From positions 1 through 52,730 of the forward strand of contig JAHENB010000018.1 in assembly GCA_024643345.1 (NCBI GenBank): a stretch of 52,730 nucleotides of DNA, written 5' to 3'. Of the stretch, positions 39,001 through 47,812 are shown in pieces. How positions within the stretch are numbered: position 1 is the first letter of the stretch; each line of letters opens with the position of its first letter. The stretch is from Maribacter sp. GTDB lineage: Bacteria > Bacteroidota > Bacteroidia > Flavobacteriales > Flavobacteriaceae. The notes beneath the pieces were generated by a model. It saw nothing but the letters and a program-made list of their open reading frames with translations, was not told the origin of the DNA and did no database searches. Made by a program: the position numbers and the translations under genes.

Positions 39001-39633
39001 TTGAAACTGCTCATTCATCCCACTTATTTCCCCAGCATTGCCACTTTTTCGGCGATGCAGCAGCGTGCAATAATTTGGGAAATAGAAGACAACTACCAGA
39101 AACAAACCTATCGCAATCGTTGTTATATATGCAATGACATAGGCAGGCAGCTGCTCAGCATTCCGATTGAACATGTTGGTGGTCACCAGGGCCGGCAGAA
39201 ATATAAAGAGGTGCGGTTAGATCACTCTTATCATTGGCAACGCTTGCATTGGAGAACCCTGCAGACCGCATATCGCACTTCCCCATTTTTTGAGTTTTAC
39301 GAGGATGATTTGGCCCCTTTGTTTGAAAAACAGTATACCTATTTACTCGATTTCAATCTGAACACCATTGCAGTGATATGCAGTTGCCTACAAACAGAAA
39401 TGCCCAGCGAAAAAACAAGCCTTTATGAAACCCAACCCAAAAACATCATCGATGGCAGACAATTGGTCGATGCGAAGGTTCCACTCGCATTTCGACCACA
39501 GGAATATGTGCAGGTTTTTGGCGACCGTCACGGTTTTGTGGGCAATTTGAGTATTTTAGACCTGATGTTCAATGAAGGTACCAATACCCTGAATTACTTA
39601 ATATCGCAATCCTTGTCTTTTCTTGATGCTTAG
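39001..39633 (+). CDS. WbqC-family protein
   Basis: A 210-residue protein starting at TTG 39001, which gives the conserved opening LLIHPTYFPSIATFSAMQQ; no ATG is available in frame nearby, so TTG is the likely start. QKQTYRNRCYI, the DHSYHWQRLHWRTLQTAYRT stretch and PFFEFYEDDL follow. Some WbqC relatives act in O-antigen and surface-sugar assembly, but no reaction is established for this branch. A TACTTTTG box lies at 38949-38956. The stop overlaps the DUF6122 start. Confidence 0.85.
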   Translation: MKLLIHPTYFPSIATFSAMQQRAIIWEIEDNYQKQTYRNRCYICNDIGRQLLSIPIEHVGGHQGRQKYKEVRLDHSYHWQRLHWRTLQTAYRTSPFFEFYEDDLAPLFEKQYTYLLDFNLNTIAVICSCLQTEMPSEKTSLYETQPKNIIDGRQLVDAKVPLAFRPQEYVQVFGDRHGFVGNLSILDLMFNEGTNTLNYLISQSLSFLDA

Positions 39634-39949
39634 GCTCGTACTTCATTATGGAATCCATTTTTTGGTCCCTCTGCTTATCGTTTGGGGCTTCTATAAGGGA
39701 TATCGGTTACAGGCGCTTTTGATCCTTTGGGCCGGTATTTTGATCGATCTGGATCACTTATGGGCCGTACCGATTTTTGACCCGAACCGCTGCAGTATCG
39801 GTTTTCATCCGTTGCACGAATATTGGGCGATCGCCATTTATTTCTTGTTGTTGCTCCCGAAGGCCACCAGGATATTTGGTTTGGCTTTGCTACTGCATAT
39901 CTTCGCCGATCAAGTTGATTGTTGGTTATTGTTCCTTCAAACGAAATGA
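39626..39949 (+). CDS. DUF6122 small membrane protein
   Basis: A 107-residue protein from ATG 39626, overlapping the WbqC gene by 8 bases. Three or four hydrophobic helices are seen, with conserved polar motifs LHYGIHFLVP, GILIDLDHLWA, GFHPLHEYW and HIFADQVDC. The paired Asp and His residues within helices recall metal-dependent membrane hydrolase folds, but no function is known. Its 3' end overlaps the convergent EEP-family gene by 24 bases. Confidence 0.78.
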   Translation: MLRLVLHYGIHFLVPLLIVWGFYKGYRLQALLILWAGILIDLDHLWAVPIFDPNRCSIGFHPLHEYWAIAIYFLLLLPKATRIFGLALLLHIFADQVDCWLLFLQTK

Positions 39950-40945
39950 GGCCATCACGGGATAGTGATCGGAAAAACGCTCATTATAATTCTTATGCTC
40001 CCGAACTTCGAACCCAGGGTCTGCCATAATAAAATCAATTCGGAACGGTAAACCCAAACTTTTGTAGGTCCGTCCTAAACCCTGACCTTTTTCAATATAG
40101 GAATCGTTCATATCGCCTTTGATCAAATTGTAAACATAAGAAAATTGTGTGTTGTTGAAATCCCCGCATAGGATGATCTTATGAAATACCGATGCCCTAT
40201 GCTCCAAAAAAAGTTTGGCTTCCTCGGCCTGTTTACGAAAGGTAACATTTAATCGGTTCAGCAAGGAACCCGATATTTCAGATAAGATTGTTCCCGTTTT
40301 GGGATGAAATTTAAACGATTCCAAATGGAGGTTATAAATCCTTATCGTATCGTTTTTATATAAAATATCCACAAAGGCCCCATTATTACCAGTATTGGGC
40401 CAATCTAAAGTACCTTCGCCCACAATCGGATATTTTGAGATTATGCCCAATATGCTCCGGTCTACGAGTCCTTTATACTTAATCGATTGATATGGATATT
40501 GTGTAAAATCCTTACGCCTGCGAACATCCATTTCCTGAAAACAGATGATATCGGGATCTTCCTTGGAAATAAATTGAAAAGTATCCTCAAAGCTGTTTGG
40601 GTTTTTAATCCGTCCCAGCCTATTGAATGCTCTTACGTTAAAGCTCATTACTTTCAAATCCTCGGATTTTATCGCTTCTTTAGAGAAGTTAATCCTAAAG
40701 GAAGGTCCAAATATGGCGTAGGAAAAAAGAAGGACCAGGGCCGATGGAATGGAATTTATTCTTTTGACCAAAATCCAATACAATACAAAAAAAAGGTTCA
40801 AACTTTGAAGAATTGGAACGCCCAGGCCCAATAATGAAAGATAAGGAAAAGAATCTGAAGGGATAAAAGGTACTAAAGAGGATAAAAAAAGAGCAATCAC
40901 AAACAAACAATTTACCCAAAAAACAACCTTATTCAATATCGCCAT
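39926..40945 (-). CDS. Membrane-anchored endonuclease/exonuclease/phosphatase (EEP) family protein
   Basis: The start is ATG 40945 (339 residues). Residues about 1-85 hold three membrane helices. The EEP domain follows from about 100: MSFNVRAFN, the metal-binding Glu in ICFQEMD, CGDFNNTQFSYVY, IDFIMAD and the final FSDHYPVMASF. All catalytic signatures of the DNase I-like fold are present. Members cleave nucleic acids or phosphoesters; the substrate cannot be chosen here. It is the last gene of the mutL-rhomboid unit, 13 bases after the second rhomboid gene. Confidence 0.88.
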   Translation of the reverse strand: MAILNKVVFWVNCLFVIALFLSSLVPFIPSDSFPYLSLLGLGVPILQSLNLFFVLYWILVKRINSIPSALVLLFSYAIFGPSFRINFSKEAIKSEDLKVMSFNVRAFNRLGRIKNPNSFEDTFQFISKEDPDIICFQEMDVRRRKDFTQYPYQSIKYKGLVDRSILGIISKYPIVGEGTLDWPNTGNNGAFVDILYKNDTIRIYNLHLESFKFHPKTGTILSEISGSLLNRLNVTFRKQAEEAKLFLEHRASVFHKIILCGDFNNTQFSYVYNLIKGDMNDSYIEKGQGLGRTYKSLGLPFRIDFIMADPGFEVREHKNYNERFSDHYPVMASFRLKEQ

Positions 40946-40958
40946 ATTGCCAATAATT

Positions 40959-41834
40959 TCAATCTTCCTTACCTGCTTTAAACAAAAAATCTTTTTCGGT
41001 CTTTGAAAGGCTTTCGTAGCCCGACTTGCTAATCTTATCCAAGATAGCATCGATTTTTCTTTGATGCAGCTCCTTGTCGTAATTTACCGATGTGGAAGCG
41101 GCGGTCTTTTGTTTTCGATATACCGTTTTCAATGGTGCTTTTTTTTCTTTGCCCTTAAAAAGCCCGGCGATGCCTTCGAGCATTTTGGAAAACCCTTCCC
41201 CGATATCGCGTCCCTTGAGCAATTGTCTTCCATACAGATAACCCAAAGCTGCTCCGCCCAAATGCGCCAAGTGGCCGCCAGCATTCGTGCCATATGGAAT
41301 CTGAATAAGATCGATCAATACCACCACGAGTCCGAGTTGCCATAATTTTATATTAAAAAAGATTATCCGAACCTCTTGATTGGGCATGTAGGCACAAATG
41401 AAGATCAATACCGACGTAACCCCGGCAGAAGCACCGATCAAGGTAGAGTTGACCCCCATAAATGCTGGAAAAACGTTGTAACTCAACATAAAAAGTAGCC
41501 CCCCAAAAATGACACCCAAAAAATATACGTTCACAAATCTTCTGGACCCAAAAACGTTAAGGAAGATCCGAGCTGCGAAATACAACAATAGCATGTTCCA
41601 AAAGATATGTCCCAAACTGCCATGAAAAAAAGAATAGGTGACCAAAGACCAAGGCTGTGTGATAAAGTCACCCAAATTTCTGGGGAGTGCGAACCACCTA
41701 TCTATGGCATCTGGGGCCAGGCCCAATAAAAAAGGGACCAAGGCATTCAAAACAAAAACACCACCATTGATGGCGATCAGTTTTTCGGCAATGCTCAAAC
41801 TGGCAAATTGATATCTTAATCCTCCACTGTTCAT
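40959..41834 (-). CDS. Rhomboid-family intramembrane serine protease with a C-terminal tail
   Basis: The start is ATG 41834 (291 residues), 2 bases after the preceding rhomboid stop. Six membrane helices span about 20-200. The active-site serine is in LIGASAGVTS (GASA in place of the common GASG) and the catalytic histidine is in HLAHLGGAALGYLYG. The WSLVTYSFFHGSLGHIFWNM loop is typical. The last 80 residues are soluble and end in a small helical module (KISKSGYESLSKTEKDFL), seen in many Bacteroidota rhomboids. The substrate is unknown. Confidence 0.9.
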   Translation of the reverse strand: MNSGGLRYQFASLSIAEKLIAINGGVFVLNALVPFLLGLAPDAIDRWFALPRNLGDFITQPWSLVTYSFFHGSLGHIFWNMLLLYFAARIFLNVFGSRRFVNVYFLGVIFGGLLFMLSYNVFPAFMGVNSTLIGASAGVTSVLIFICAYMPNQEVRIIFFNIKLWQLGLVVVLIDLIQIPYGTNAGGHLAHLGGAALGYLYGRQLLKGRDIGEGFSKMLEGIAGLFKGKEKKAPLKTVYRKQKTAASTSVNYDKELHQRKIDAILDKISKSGYESLSKTEKDFLFKAGKED

Positions 41835-41836
41835 CC

Positions 41837-42580
41837 TTAATTCCAACGGTTTTTGTTAAATTGATTCTTTTTCCAATACCACATCATAATAAACCCTGCC
41901 ACGGCGCCACCAACATGAGCAAAATGAGCAATTCCCTGGCCGAAGATACCATAACCGGTTACCCCTGAAAAGAGATCCAGCGCGATCAAAACCGGAACAA
42001 AGTATTTGGCTTTTATGGGAATAGGCAGAAATATGAGCATAAGTTCGGCTTGCGGAAAACTAAATGCAAATGCAACCAATACTCCGTAAATGGCACCTGA
42101 AGCCCCGACCGCAGGGGTATTATAGGCACTTAAAAAATTATCTATCGTACCCTTTCCGGCAATCTCGTACCAACTTGGGCTATACTTACCCTCAGAAATA
42201 ATTTCGAGTACTTGGCTTTCCGTGAGTCCTGAATTGACCAAAGCTGACATCCCTTCATTAAAATGATAATAATTGATCCCCGTATGCAGCAACGCAGCGC
42301 CCAAGCCAGCCGAGAAATAAAAAAAGAAAAATTTGTTCCTTCCCCACATCGATTCCAAAGGGGAGCCAAAAGCCCATAATGCATACATATTGAAGGCGAT
42401 GTGCATAATACCGCCGTGCATGAACATATGGGTAACGACCTGCCACATCCCAAAATTTTCATTCTTGGGGAACCACAGTGAAAACCACTGGTACATCTGA
42501 TCTCCGTATAAGGAGGTGGCCAAAAAAAACAGGATGTTGATGATCAATAAATGCTTTATGGCCTCGGTAAGTCTTCCCAT
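41837..42580 (-). CDS. Rhomboid-family intramembrane serine protease
   Basis: A 247-residue protein with six membrane helices. The catalytic serine lies in AVGASGAIYGVLVAF and the histidine in GIAHFAHVGGAVAGFIMMW. The MWQVVTHMFMHGGIMHIAFN loop is conserved. A soluble insertion of about 50 residues sits between helices (residues about 100-150). It follows mutL without any gap and precedes a second rhomboid gene by 2 bases, making a tandem pair. Confidence 0.92.
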   Translation of the reverse strand: MGRLTEAIKHLLIINILFFLATSLYGDQMYQWFSLWFPKNENFGMWQVVTHMFMHGGIMHIAFNMYALWAFGSPLESMWGRNKFFFFYFSAGLGAALLHTGINYYHFNEGMSALVNSGLTESQVLEIISEGKYSPSWYEIAGKGTIDNFLSAYNTPAVGASGAIYGVLVAFAFSFPQAELMLIFLPIPIKAKYFVPVLIALDLFSGVTGYGIFGQGIAHFAHVGGAVAGFIMMWYWKKNQFNKNRWN

Positions 42581-44446
42581 CTAAATAAATTTTTTATCTA
42601 TATCGTTTTCAGTTATGGTTATATAAACGGGTTTATTAAACGGACTCACCCTAGTTTCCTTACAAGCAAACAAATCGTTTACTAAAGCCAGCTGGGAAGC
42701 ATTATCAAGGGCTTCTCCTGTTTTTACCGCCAAGGTCTTTGCCAAGGTTTTCGAAAGAATATCGCTTTGGGAAAAACCTACACCCGATACTTCCTGCTGA
42801 CAATCGGCGATCAGTTGATCCAACACCATGCCCACTTCGCTTTCCGGCACCAACAAGGGCACTCCAGATACTTGTACCGATGCCTCCTCGATTTTCCCGA
42901 AAACAAATCCTACAGCGGTAAGGGTCTCCTTTATTTCCTTCAAAATGCATATATCCGTCTTCGAAAATGAGAGAGACAATGGAAACAATAGTTGCTGACT
43001 TATCGCTTGTTTTATAGTGCTATGTCTCAAAAACCTTTCATATAGCACCCTTTGGTGGGCCCGACTTTGATCGATGACCACCATGCCCGACTTTATTGTG
43101 GTAACGATATATTTGCGACGCAGCTGAAACGTAGTGGAAAACTCTTCGAAATTTTCGATTTTTCCATCAAAAATTGAACTACTAATGGTTTCCGATTCAT
43201 ATTCCAGACTGCTGAAGCTGTTTTCTTTGCCCCATTTCGATTCAAGGCCCAAATATAGGCTTTCCCAATGACGGCCCTGTACAGCGGGATTCTCTTTTTT
43301 TCGCTGGTAATCAATGGTTTCTTTTCGGTCCCTTGATTCTTCAAAGGGATTAAATCCAGAATCAACGGAAATCCTAGGCACCTCCGCTTCCTTGTTCCTG
43401 TAGGCATAGGGGGTCTCCAAATTTTGGTCGGTCTCAAAATCAAGCACGGGGACCACATTAAACTGCCCCAGGCTGTGTTTTATCGTAGATCGGAGAATGG
43501 CATATAAGGTGTGTTCATCATCAAACTTGACCTCTGTTTTTGTAGGATGGATGTTGATATCTATCGAGGCTGGATCTACCTCCAAGTACAAAAAGTACCC
43601 CGGGTGGTTCTCCGCCTTAACAAGCCCTTCAAAAGCGGAGACCACCGCATGATGTAGATAGGGACTCTTAATAAAACGATCGTTCACAAAAAAGAATTGC
43701 TCACCCCTGCTTTTCTTTGCAAATTCGGGTTTATTGATAAAACCTCTTATCTTGACTACTTGGGTATCTTCCTCTACAGGAACCAATTTTTGATTGGTCT
43801 TATTTCCGAAAATATGAACGATGCGCTGTCTCAGATTGCCCTTTGGAAGGCCAAAGAGTTCCCCTCCATTGAGATAATATTCAAATGCAATATTGGGATG
43901 GGCGAGTGCTACACGGTGAAATTCGTCCGTGATATGACGAAGTTCCACCTGATCCGATTTTAGAAAATTCCGACGGGCCGGGATATTGAAAAAAAGGTTT
44001 TTGACCGATATGGAAGTGCCTTTGGGCACCAACTTTACCTCCTGAAAAATGACCTTGCTGCCTTCGATCCGTAAATGGGTTCCCAATTCGGCATCTTCGG
44101 GCTTGGTCTGCATTTCAACATGGGCTATGGCGGCAATCGAGGCCAAGGCTTCGCCCCTAAATCCTTTGGTGGTGAGCTGAAACAGATCTTCTGCCCTTTG
44201 TATCTTAGAGGTCGCATGTCGTTCAAAACTAAGTCTTGCATCGGTTTCGCCCATTCCCGATCCGTTGTCGATGATCTGAATCAAAGTCTTGCCACCATCT
44301 TTGATAACAAGCTTTATTTGGTCCGCGCCCGAATCTATTGCATTCTCAAGCAATTCCTTTACCACGGAGGAAGGCCTTTGCACCACTTCTCCCGCTGCAA
44401 TTTGATTGGCAACGTGGTCTGGCAAAAGTTTAATGATATCTGCCAT
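42581..44446 (-). CDS. mutL: DNA mismatch repair protein MutL
   Basis: A 621-residue protein. The N-terminal GHKL ATPase (about 1-330) has ELLENAIDSGAD, IIDNGSGM, RHATSKI and TTKGFRGEALASI, followed by the transducer domain with PASIDINIHPTKTEVKF. A linker of about 90 residues leads to the C-terminal dimerisation domain (about 430-621). The segment VIDQSRAHQRVLYE aligns with the endonuclease motif DQHA(X)2E(X)4E but has Ser in place of His and is otherwise divergent. Likewise VSPFNKPVYI stands where CPHGRP-type motifs occur. It couples MutS mismatch recognition to strand removal. The start overlaps the preceding gene's stop by one base. Confidence 0.95.
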   Translation of the reverse strand: MADIIKLLPDHVANQIAAGEVVQRPSSVVKELLENAIDSGADQIKLVIKDGGKTLIQIIDNGSGMGETDARLSFERHATSKIQRAEDLFQLTTKGFRGEALASIAAIAHVEMQTKPEDAELGTHLRIEGSKVIFQEVKLVPKGTSISVKNLFFNIPARRNFLKSDQVELRHITDEFHRVALAHPNIAFEYYLNGGELFGLPKGNLRQRIVHIFGNKTNQKLVPVEEDTQVVKIRGFINKPEFAKKSRGEQFFFVNDRFIKSPYLHHAVVSAFEGLVKAENHPGYFLYLEVDPASIDINIHPTKTEVKFDDEHTLYAILRSTIKHSLGQFNVVPVLDFETDQNLETPYAYRNKEAEVPRISVDSGFNPFEESRDRKETIDYQRKKENPAVQGRHWESLYLGLESKWGKENSFSSLEYESETISSSIFDGKIENFEEFSTTFQLRRKYIVTTIKSGMVVIDQSRAHQRVLYERFLRHSTIKQAISQQLLFPLSLSFSKTDICILKEIKETLTAVGFVFGKIEEASVQVSGVPLLVPESEVGMVLDQLIADCQQEVSGVGFSQSDILSKTLAKTLAVKTGEALDNASQLALVNDLFACKETRVSPFNKPVYITITENDIDKKFI

Positions 44447-44745
44447 TATTTGGAATAGAATATAGAAAGATCGAAATCGATGATGTAAAGGAAAATGAAA
44501 AACAAGATGACCAGGATTGCCAGAAATCGTATCCTTTGGTTTTGGTCACCTTTGCGCCGCAGGTCTTCGGCAGCACTTCTAACCTTATTTTTTAATCCTC
44601 TAGGAGTATCAACCGTACTCCGGAACTTATCGAATTTATGCTCAAATTTAAATGGGCTCCCCTCGCCTTTGTCATCGTAATAACGGGGGGCATAACCAAA
44701 TTTTTTGTTCCTTCTAAGCTTGGTAAATTTATCTAGTATACCCAT
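44446..44745 (-). CDS. Small single-pass membrane protein of unknown function (homologues often mislabelled riboflavin synthase beta)
   Basis: The start is ATG 44745 (99 residues). The N-terminus is basic and aromatic (KFTKLRRNKKFGYAPRYYDD), the middle is charged, and one membrane helix spans about residues 74-93 (IRFLAILVILFFIFLYII). It shares nothing with lumazine synthase; the true ribH is 192 bases upstream. A TAACTTTG promoter core directly precedes it, so it probably heads the unit with mutL. Function unknown. Confidence 0.8.
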   Translation of the reverse strand: MGILDKFTKLRRNKKFGYAPRYYDDKGEGSPFKFEHKFDKFRSTVDTPRGLKNKVRSAAEDLRRKGDQNQRIRFLAILVILFFIFLYIIDFDLSIFYSK

Positions 44746-44750
44746 TTTTT

Positions 44751-44758
44751 CAAAGTTA
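44751..44758 (-). promoter_or_regulatory. -7 promoter element for the mutL unit
   Basis: TAACTTTG on the minus strand matches TAnnTTTG and lies 5 bases before the ATG at 44745, predicting a leaderless or very short-leader transcript. No TTG is seen at the -33 distance. Confidence 0.5.
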
Positions 44759-44937
44759 CTCAAAATCAAAAAATATGCAGTAAACCCAATGCCAAAATTT
44801 GTTAACACATCATGCCGAATTGGATTGTTTTAAGGGATAGGCAGCAGTAAAAGCCATGAAGTCCACGAACAAGGGAATGGCCTTCCTAAGTATTAAAAAC
44901 TTTAAAACTGTCCGGTGGATGTGCGATAATTAAGGGG

Positions 44938-45420
44938 TTATTTACCTAAAACGGCCATTTGCATGGCCGCAACGGCCGCTTCGGTACCTTTATTGCCATG
45001 TTTTCCACCGCTCCGATCCTTTGCTTGTTGCAGGGTATCATCAGTTAAGACACAGAAAATAATAGGGGTATCTAGATGCACATTCAGATCTTTGATACCT
45101 TGCGAGACCGCATTACATACAAAATCGAAGTGTTTGGTTTCTCCCTGGATCACGCTTCCGATCGCAATGACGGCATCTACTCTATGATCGGCGAGCAACT
45201 TCTTACAACCGAATACCAGTTCGAAGCTACCGGGAACATTCCACCTAATGATATGATCATTCTTTGCCCCACAATCCAAAAGCGTCCCATAGGCACCATT
45301 GAAAAGCGCTTCTGTAATTTCCCTGTTCCATTCGGCGACTACAATCCCAAACTTAAGGCGCTCCAGATTGGGGATTTTTGAAAGGTCGTATTCGGAAAGG
45401 TTTTTATGCGCCGTGGCCAT
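44938..45420 (-). CDS. ribH: 6,7-dimethyl-8-ribityllumazine synthase
   Basis: A 160-residue enzyme of riboflavin synthesis. It shows FGIVVAEWNREITEAL near the N-terminus, NVPGSFELVFGCKKL, AVIAIGSVIQGETKHFDFV with the catalytic histidine region, and PIIFCVLTDDT. It joins the pyrimidine and butanone-phosphate precursors and assembles as a hollow oligomer. Its ATG overlaps the TPR gene's stop by one base. No FMN riboswitch is apparent upstream of the pair. Confidence 0.96.
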   Translation of the reverse strand: MATAHKNLSEYDLSKIPNLERLKFGIVVAEWNREITEALFNGAYGTLLDCGAKNDHIIRWNVPGSFELVFGCKKLLADHRVDAVIAIGSVIQGETKHFDFVCNAVSQGIKDLNVHLDTPIIFCVLTDDTLQQAKDRSGGKHGNKGTEAAVAAMQMAVLGK

Positions 45421-46187
45421 TATTTTCCACTTTTGGCCATCCCTATAAACGCATCGATCGTTCGGGCCTCATCGGCCGTGGCGAACTCATCCTTTATCCT
45501 TTGGAAGTATTGTAGGGCCTTGTCGTTCTGGTTGAGTTCCAGCGCGGTGACCCCAGCCTTGTAAAGGAACCTTGGCGTCGTATACTTGTTATTGCCCAGC
45601 GAAAAAGCATTTTCGTAATACCCCAGAGCATCATTGGGTTGCCCTAACTGCATAAAGGCATCCCCTAGGCCACCCTTGGCCATTGCACCCAAAACCTCGT
45701 CATCTGAGGAAAAATTGCCCAGATAAGTGATGGCCTCCTGATATTTTTGCATACTCAAATAGGCCATACCGGCAGCATAATTTGCAAGATTGGCCGCTTT
45801 GGTACCAGGGTATTCGTCAATAATATCAAGAAATCCGTATTTTCCTTCAGCACCGTTCAAGGCAAGATTAAAAAGTGAATCTTTTTCGACGGTGGCATTC
45901 AATGCCTGGTCAAAATATTGCTGGGGATAGTAAAGTTCGTTGGCAGCGCCAATATCCTTGGGCTTCTGCACAAACTGATCATAGGCCAGATACCCTAAAA
46001 GCGCAACGGCGATTACGCCAATAAAGCCCAAAATATAGTTTTGGTTGTTTGATACCCATTCCTCTGTCCGAGAAGCGCCCTCGTCCAATGAACTAAAAAC
46101 TTCAGCGGTGGTACTTTCCTGCTCCCCCAAGCGCTGTTCCTCTTCCCTGTCTTTCGGTTTATAGCCCCGCTTCTTGTATGTTGCCAT
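45420..46187 (-). CDS. Membrane-anchored TPR protein (YfgM-like)
   Basis: A 255-residue protein. A charged cytoplasmic N-terminus (residues 1-48) is followed by one membrane helix (about 50-70, [18 protein letters not shown]) and a periplasmic tetratricopeptide region from about 80 to 250, with [20 protein letters not shown] and [16 protein letters not shown] as clear repeats. The topology resembles YfgM, a periplasmic chaperone partner of SecYEG. It is paired with ribH, an association common in Flavobacteriaceae but without a known reason. Confidence 0.85.
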   Translation of the reverse strand: MATYKKRGYKPKDREEEQRLGEQESTTAEVFSSLDEGASRTEEWVSNNQNYILGFIGVIAVALLGYLAYDQFVQKPKDIGAANELYYPQQYFDQALNATVEKDSLFNLALNGAEGKYGFLDIIDEYPGTKAANLANYAAGMAYLSMQKYQEAITYLGNFSSDDEVLGAMAKGGLGDAFMQLGQPNDALGYYENAFSLGNNKYTTPRFLYKAGVTALELNQNDKALQYFQRIKDEFATADEARTIDAFIGMAKSGK

Positions 46188-46208
46188 TGTTTTCTTTTAT
46201 TGGTGGCG

Positions 46209-46216
46209 CAAAAATA
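46209..46216 (-). promoter_or_regulatory. -7 promoter element for the TPR-ribH unit
   Basis: TATTTTTG on the minus strand, 21 bases before the ATG at 46187. It matches TAnnTTTG; a TTG at the right distance is lacking. Confidence 0.5.
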
Positions 46217-46252
46217 AAGTTTTTATCCAAAACCGAAAGGGTATTTATTCGT

Positions 46253-46260
46253 TATTTTTG
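46253..46260 (+). promoter_or_regulatory. -7 promoter element for the recF unit
   Basis: TATTTTTG matches TAnnTTTG and lies 51 bases before the recF ATG at 46312. With the facing element at 46209-46216 it forms a divergent promoter region. No -33 TTG was seen. Confidence 0.45.
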
Positions 46261-46311
46261 ATATTTCACCATGTCGCCAGTGGCGTCAAACGAAAACCAT
46301 ACCCAATAAGA

Positions 46312-47391
46312 ATGTTTCTGAAGAAGTTGTCGCTTATCAATTACAAAAACTTTGAATCGCGTGAATTTGAATTCGATCATAAAATCAACTGTTTTGTGGG
46401 TGCCAATGGCATTGGTAAGACCAATATCCTCGATGCCATTTATCATTTATCTTTTGGTAAAAGCTATTTTAATCCGGTAGCGACCCAAAACATAAAGCAC
46501 GGGGAAGAATTTTTTATGATCGATGGGGAATTTCAAAAAAAAGGCCAAAACGAAAAAATCGTTTGTAGCGTGAAGAAGGGCTTAAAAAAAATAATCAAAC
46601 GCAATGGCAAGGCATACGATAAGTTATCTGACCATATCGGTTTTCTTCCCTTGGTGATCATTTCCCCCGCCGACCGCGATCTTATCCTTGAAGGCAGCGA
46701 TACGCGACGCAAGTTTATGGATGGGGTAATTTCACAGTCGGATAAGCAATATTTACAAGACTTGATCTATTACAACAAGGTACTGGTACAACGCAACTCC
46801 CTGTTGAAGTATTTTGCGGCCAATCGCACCTTTGATCAGGCAAATCTTTCGGTCTATGACGAACAATTAGACCAATATGGAACGGAAATATTTAAAAAAC
46901 GTAAGGCATTTCTAGAAGCCTTTATACCCATATTCAGGGAACAATATGTGGCCATCTCCGGCGGCAAAGAAGAAGTTGACCTTGGTTATGATAGCAGATT
47001 GAACGAAGAGGGCCTTTTGCGCCTTTTGGAACGCCACATCGAACGAGATCGCGCCTTACAGTACAGCAGTGTGGGCATACATAAAGATGACCTAAATTTT
47101 GAAATAGCGGGCCACCCCATCAAGAAATTTGGTAGCCAAGGCCAGCAAAAGTCCTTTCTGATCGCCCTTAAATTTGCCCAGTTCCAATTTATAAAGGAAC
47201 AGGCCAAAACCACTCCAATTTTGCTCTTGGACGATATTTTCGATAAACTCGACGAACATCGGGTTGCACATATTGTAGCTTTGGTCAATAATCAAAACTT
47301 TGGTCAGATATTTATCAGCGATACACATGTGGAACGAACCGAAAGTGTCATAAAAAACATCCATCAAACGTATAAAATCTTTAAATTATAA
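46312..47391 (+). CDS. recF: DNA replication and repair protein RecF
   Basis: The start is ATG 46312 (359 residues), giving [16 protein letters not shown], the family opening. Codons further upstream are in frame but cross the divergent promoters. Walker A is GANGIGKTN (Gly30 to about 38), the ABC signature is [15 protein letters not shown], and Walker B is [14 protein letters not shown]. It helps load RecA at gaps with RecOR. It is not next to dnaA or dnaN here. A lipoprotein gene begins one base after its stop. Confidence 0.95.
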   Translation: MFLKKLSLINYKNFESREFEFDHKINCFVGANGIGKTNILDAIYHLSFGKSYFNPVATQNIKHGEEFFMIDGEFQKKGQNEKIVCSVKKGLKKIIKRNGKAYDKLSDHIGFLPLVIISPADRDLILEGSDTRRKFMDGVISQSDKQYLQDLIYYNKVLVQRNSLLKYFAANRTFDQANLSVYDEQLDQYGTEIFKKRKAFLEAFIPIFREQYVAISGGKEEVDLGYDSRLNEEGLLRLLERHIERDRALQYSSVGIHKDDLNFEIAGHPIKKFGSQGQQKSFLIALKFAQFQFIKEQAKTTPILLLDDIFDKLDEHRVAHIVALVNNQNFGQIFISDTHVERTESVIKNIHQTYKIFKL

Positions 47392-47392
47392 A

Positions 47393-47812
47393 ATGGGTAA
47401 ATGGCAGTATGTCTTAATGGTCGCATTTTTGATGGGCTGTGCTCCAGAAGTGACCAAGGAGATCATGCCCCGATTGAATGGTTATTGGGAAATCAAAAAA
47501 GTGGTTTTTCCTGATGGGCAGATCAAGGAATATGGCGTGAGCACCACCATCGATTATATTCAAATAGATGGTTTAAAGGGATTTCGCAAAAAAGTACAAC
47601 CGAAATTCAATGGCACCTTTGATACTTCAAATGATGCTGAATTTTTTACCATTCAAGAAAGGGAAGGTGCTTTTGTCCTATTTTATAAAACCCAATGGAG
47701 CGAATGGACCGAAAAGTTGGTGCTTCTGGATGCAGACGATTTTTCGGTAGTTAACGAAGATGGCATTCGTTACGTCTACAAGCGATTTTCCCCTATTAAG
47801 ATAGAAGAATAA
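47393..47812 (+). CDS. Small lipoprotein with a lipocalin-like beta fold
   Basis: A 139-residue protein with a short signal peptide and lipobox FLMGC (Cys16). The rest is beta-rich: LNGYWEIKKVVFPDG, then IDYIQIDGLKGFRKKV and EREGAFVLFYKT. This recalls the lipocalin-like lipoproteins of Bacteroidota. No catalytic residues are visible and the function is unknown. It is coupled to recF upstream (one base) and to the DUF721 gene downstream (one-base overlap). Confidence 0.78.
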   Translation: MGKWQYVLMVAFLMGCAPEVTKEIMPRLNGYWEIKKVVFPDGQIKEYGVSTTIDYIQIDGLKGFRKKVQPKFNGTFDTSNDAEFFTIQEREGAFVLFYKTQWSEWTEKLVLLDADDFSVVNEDGIRYVYKRFSPIKIEE

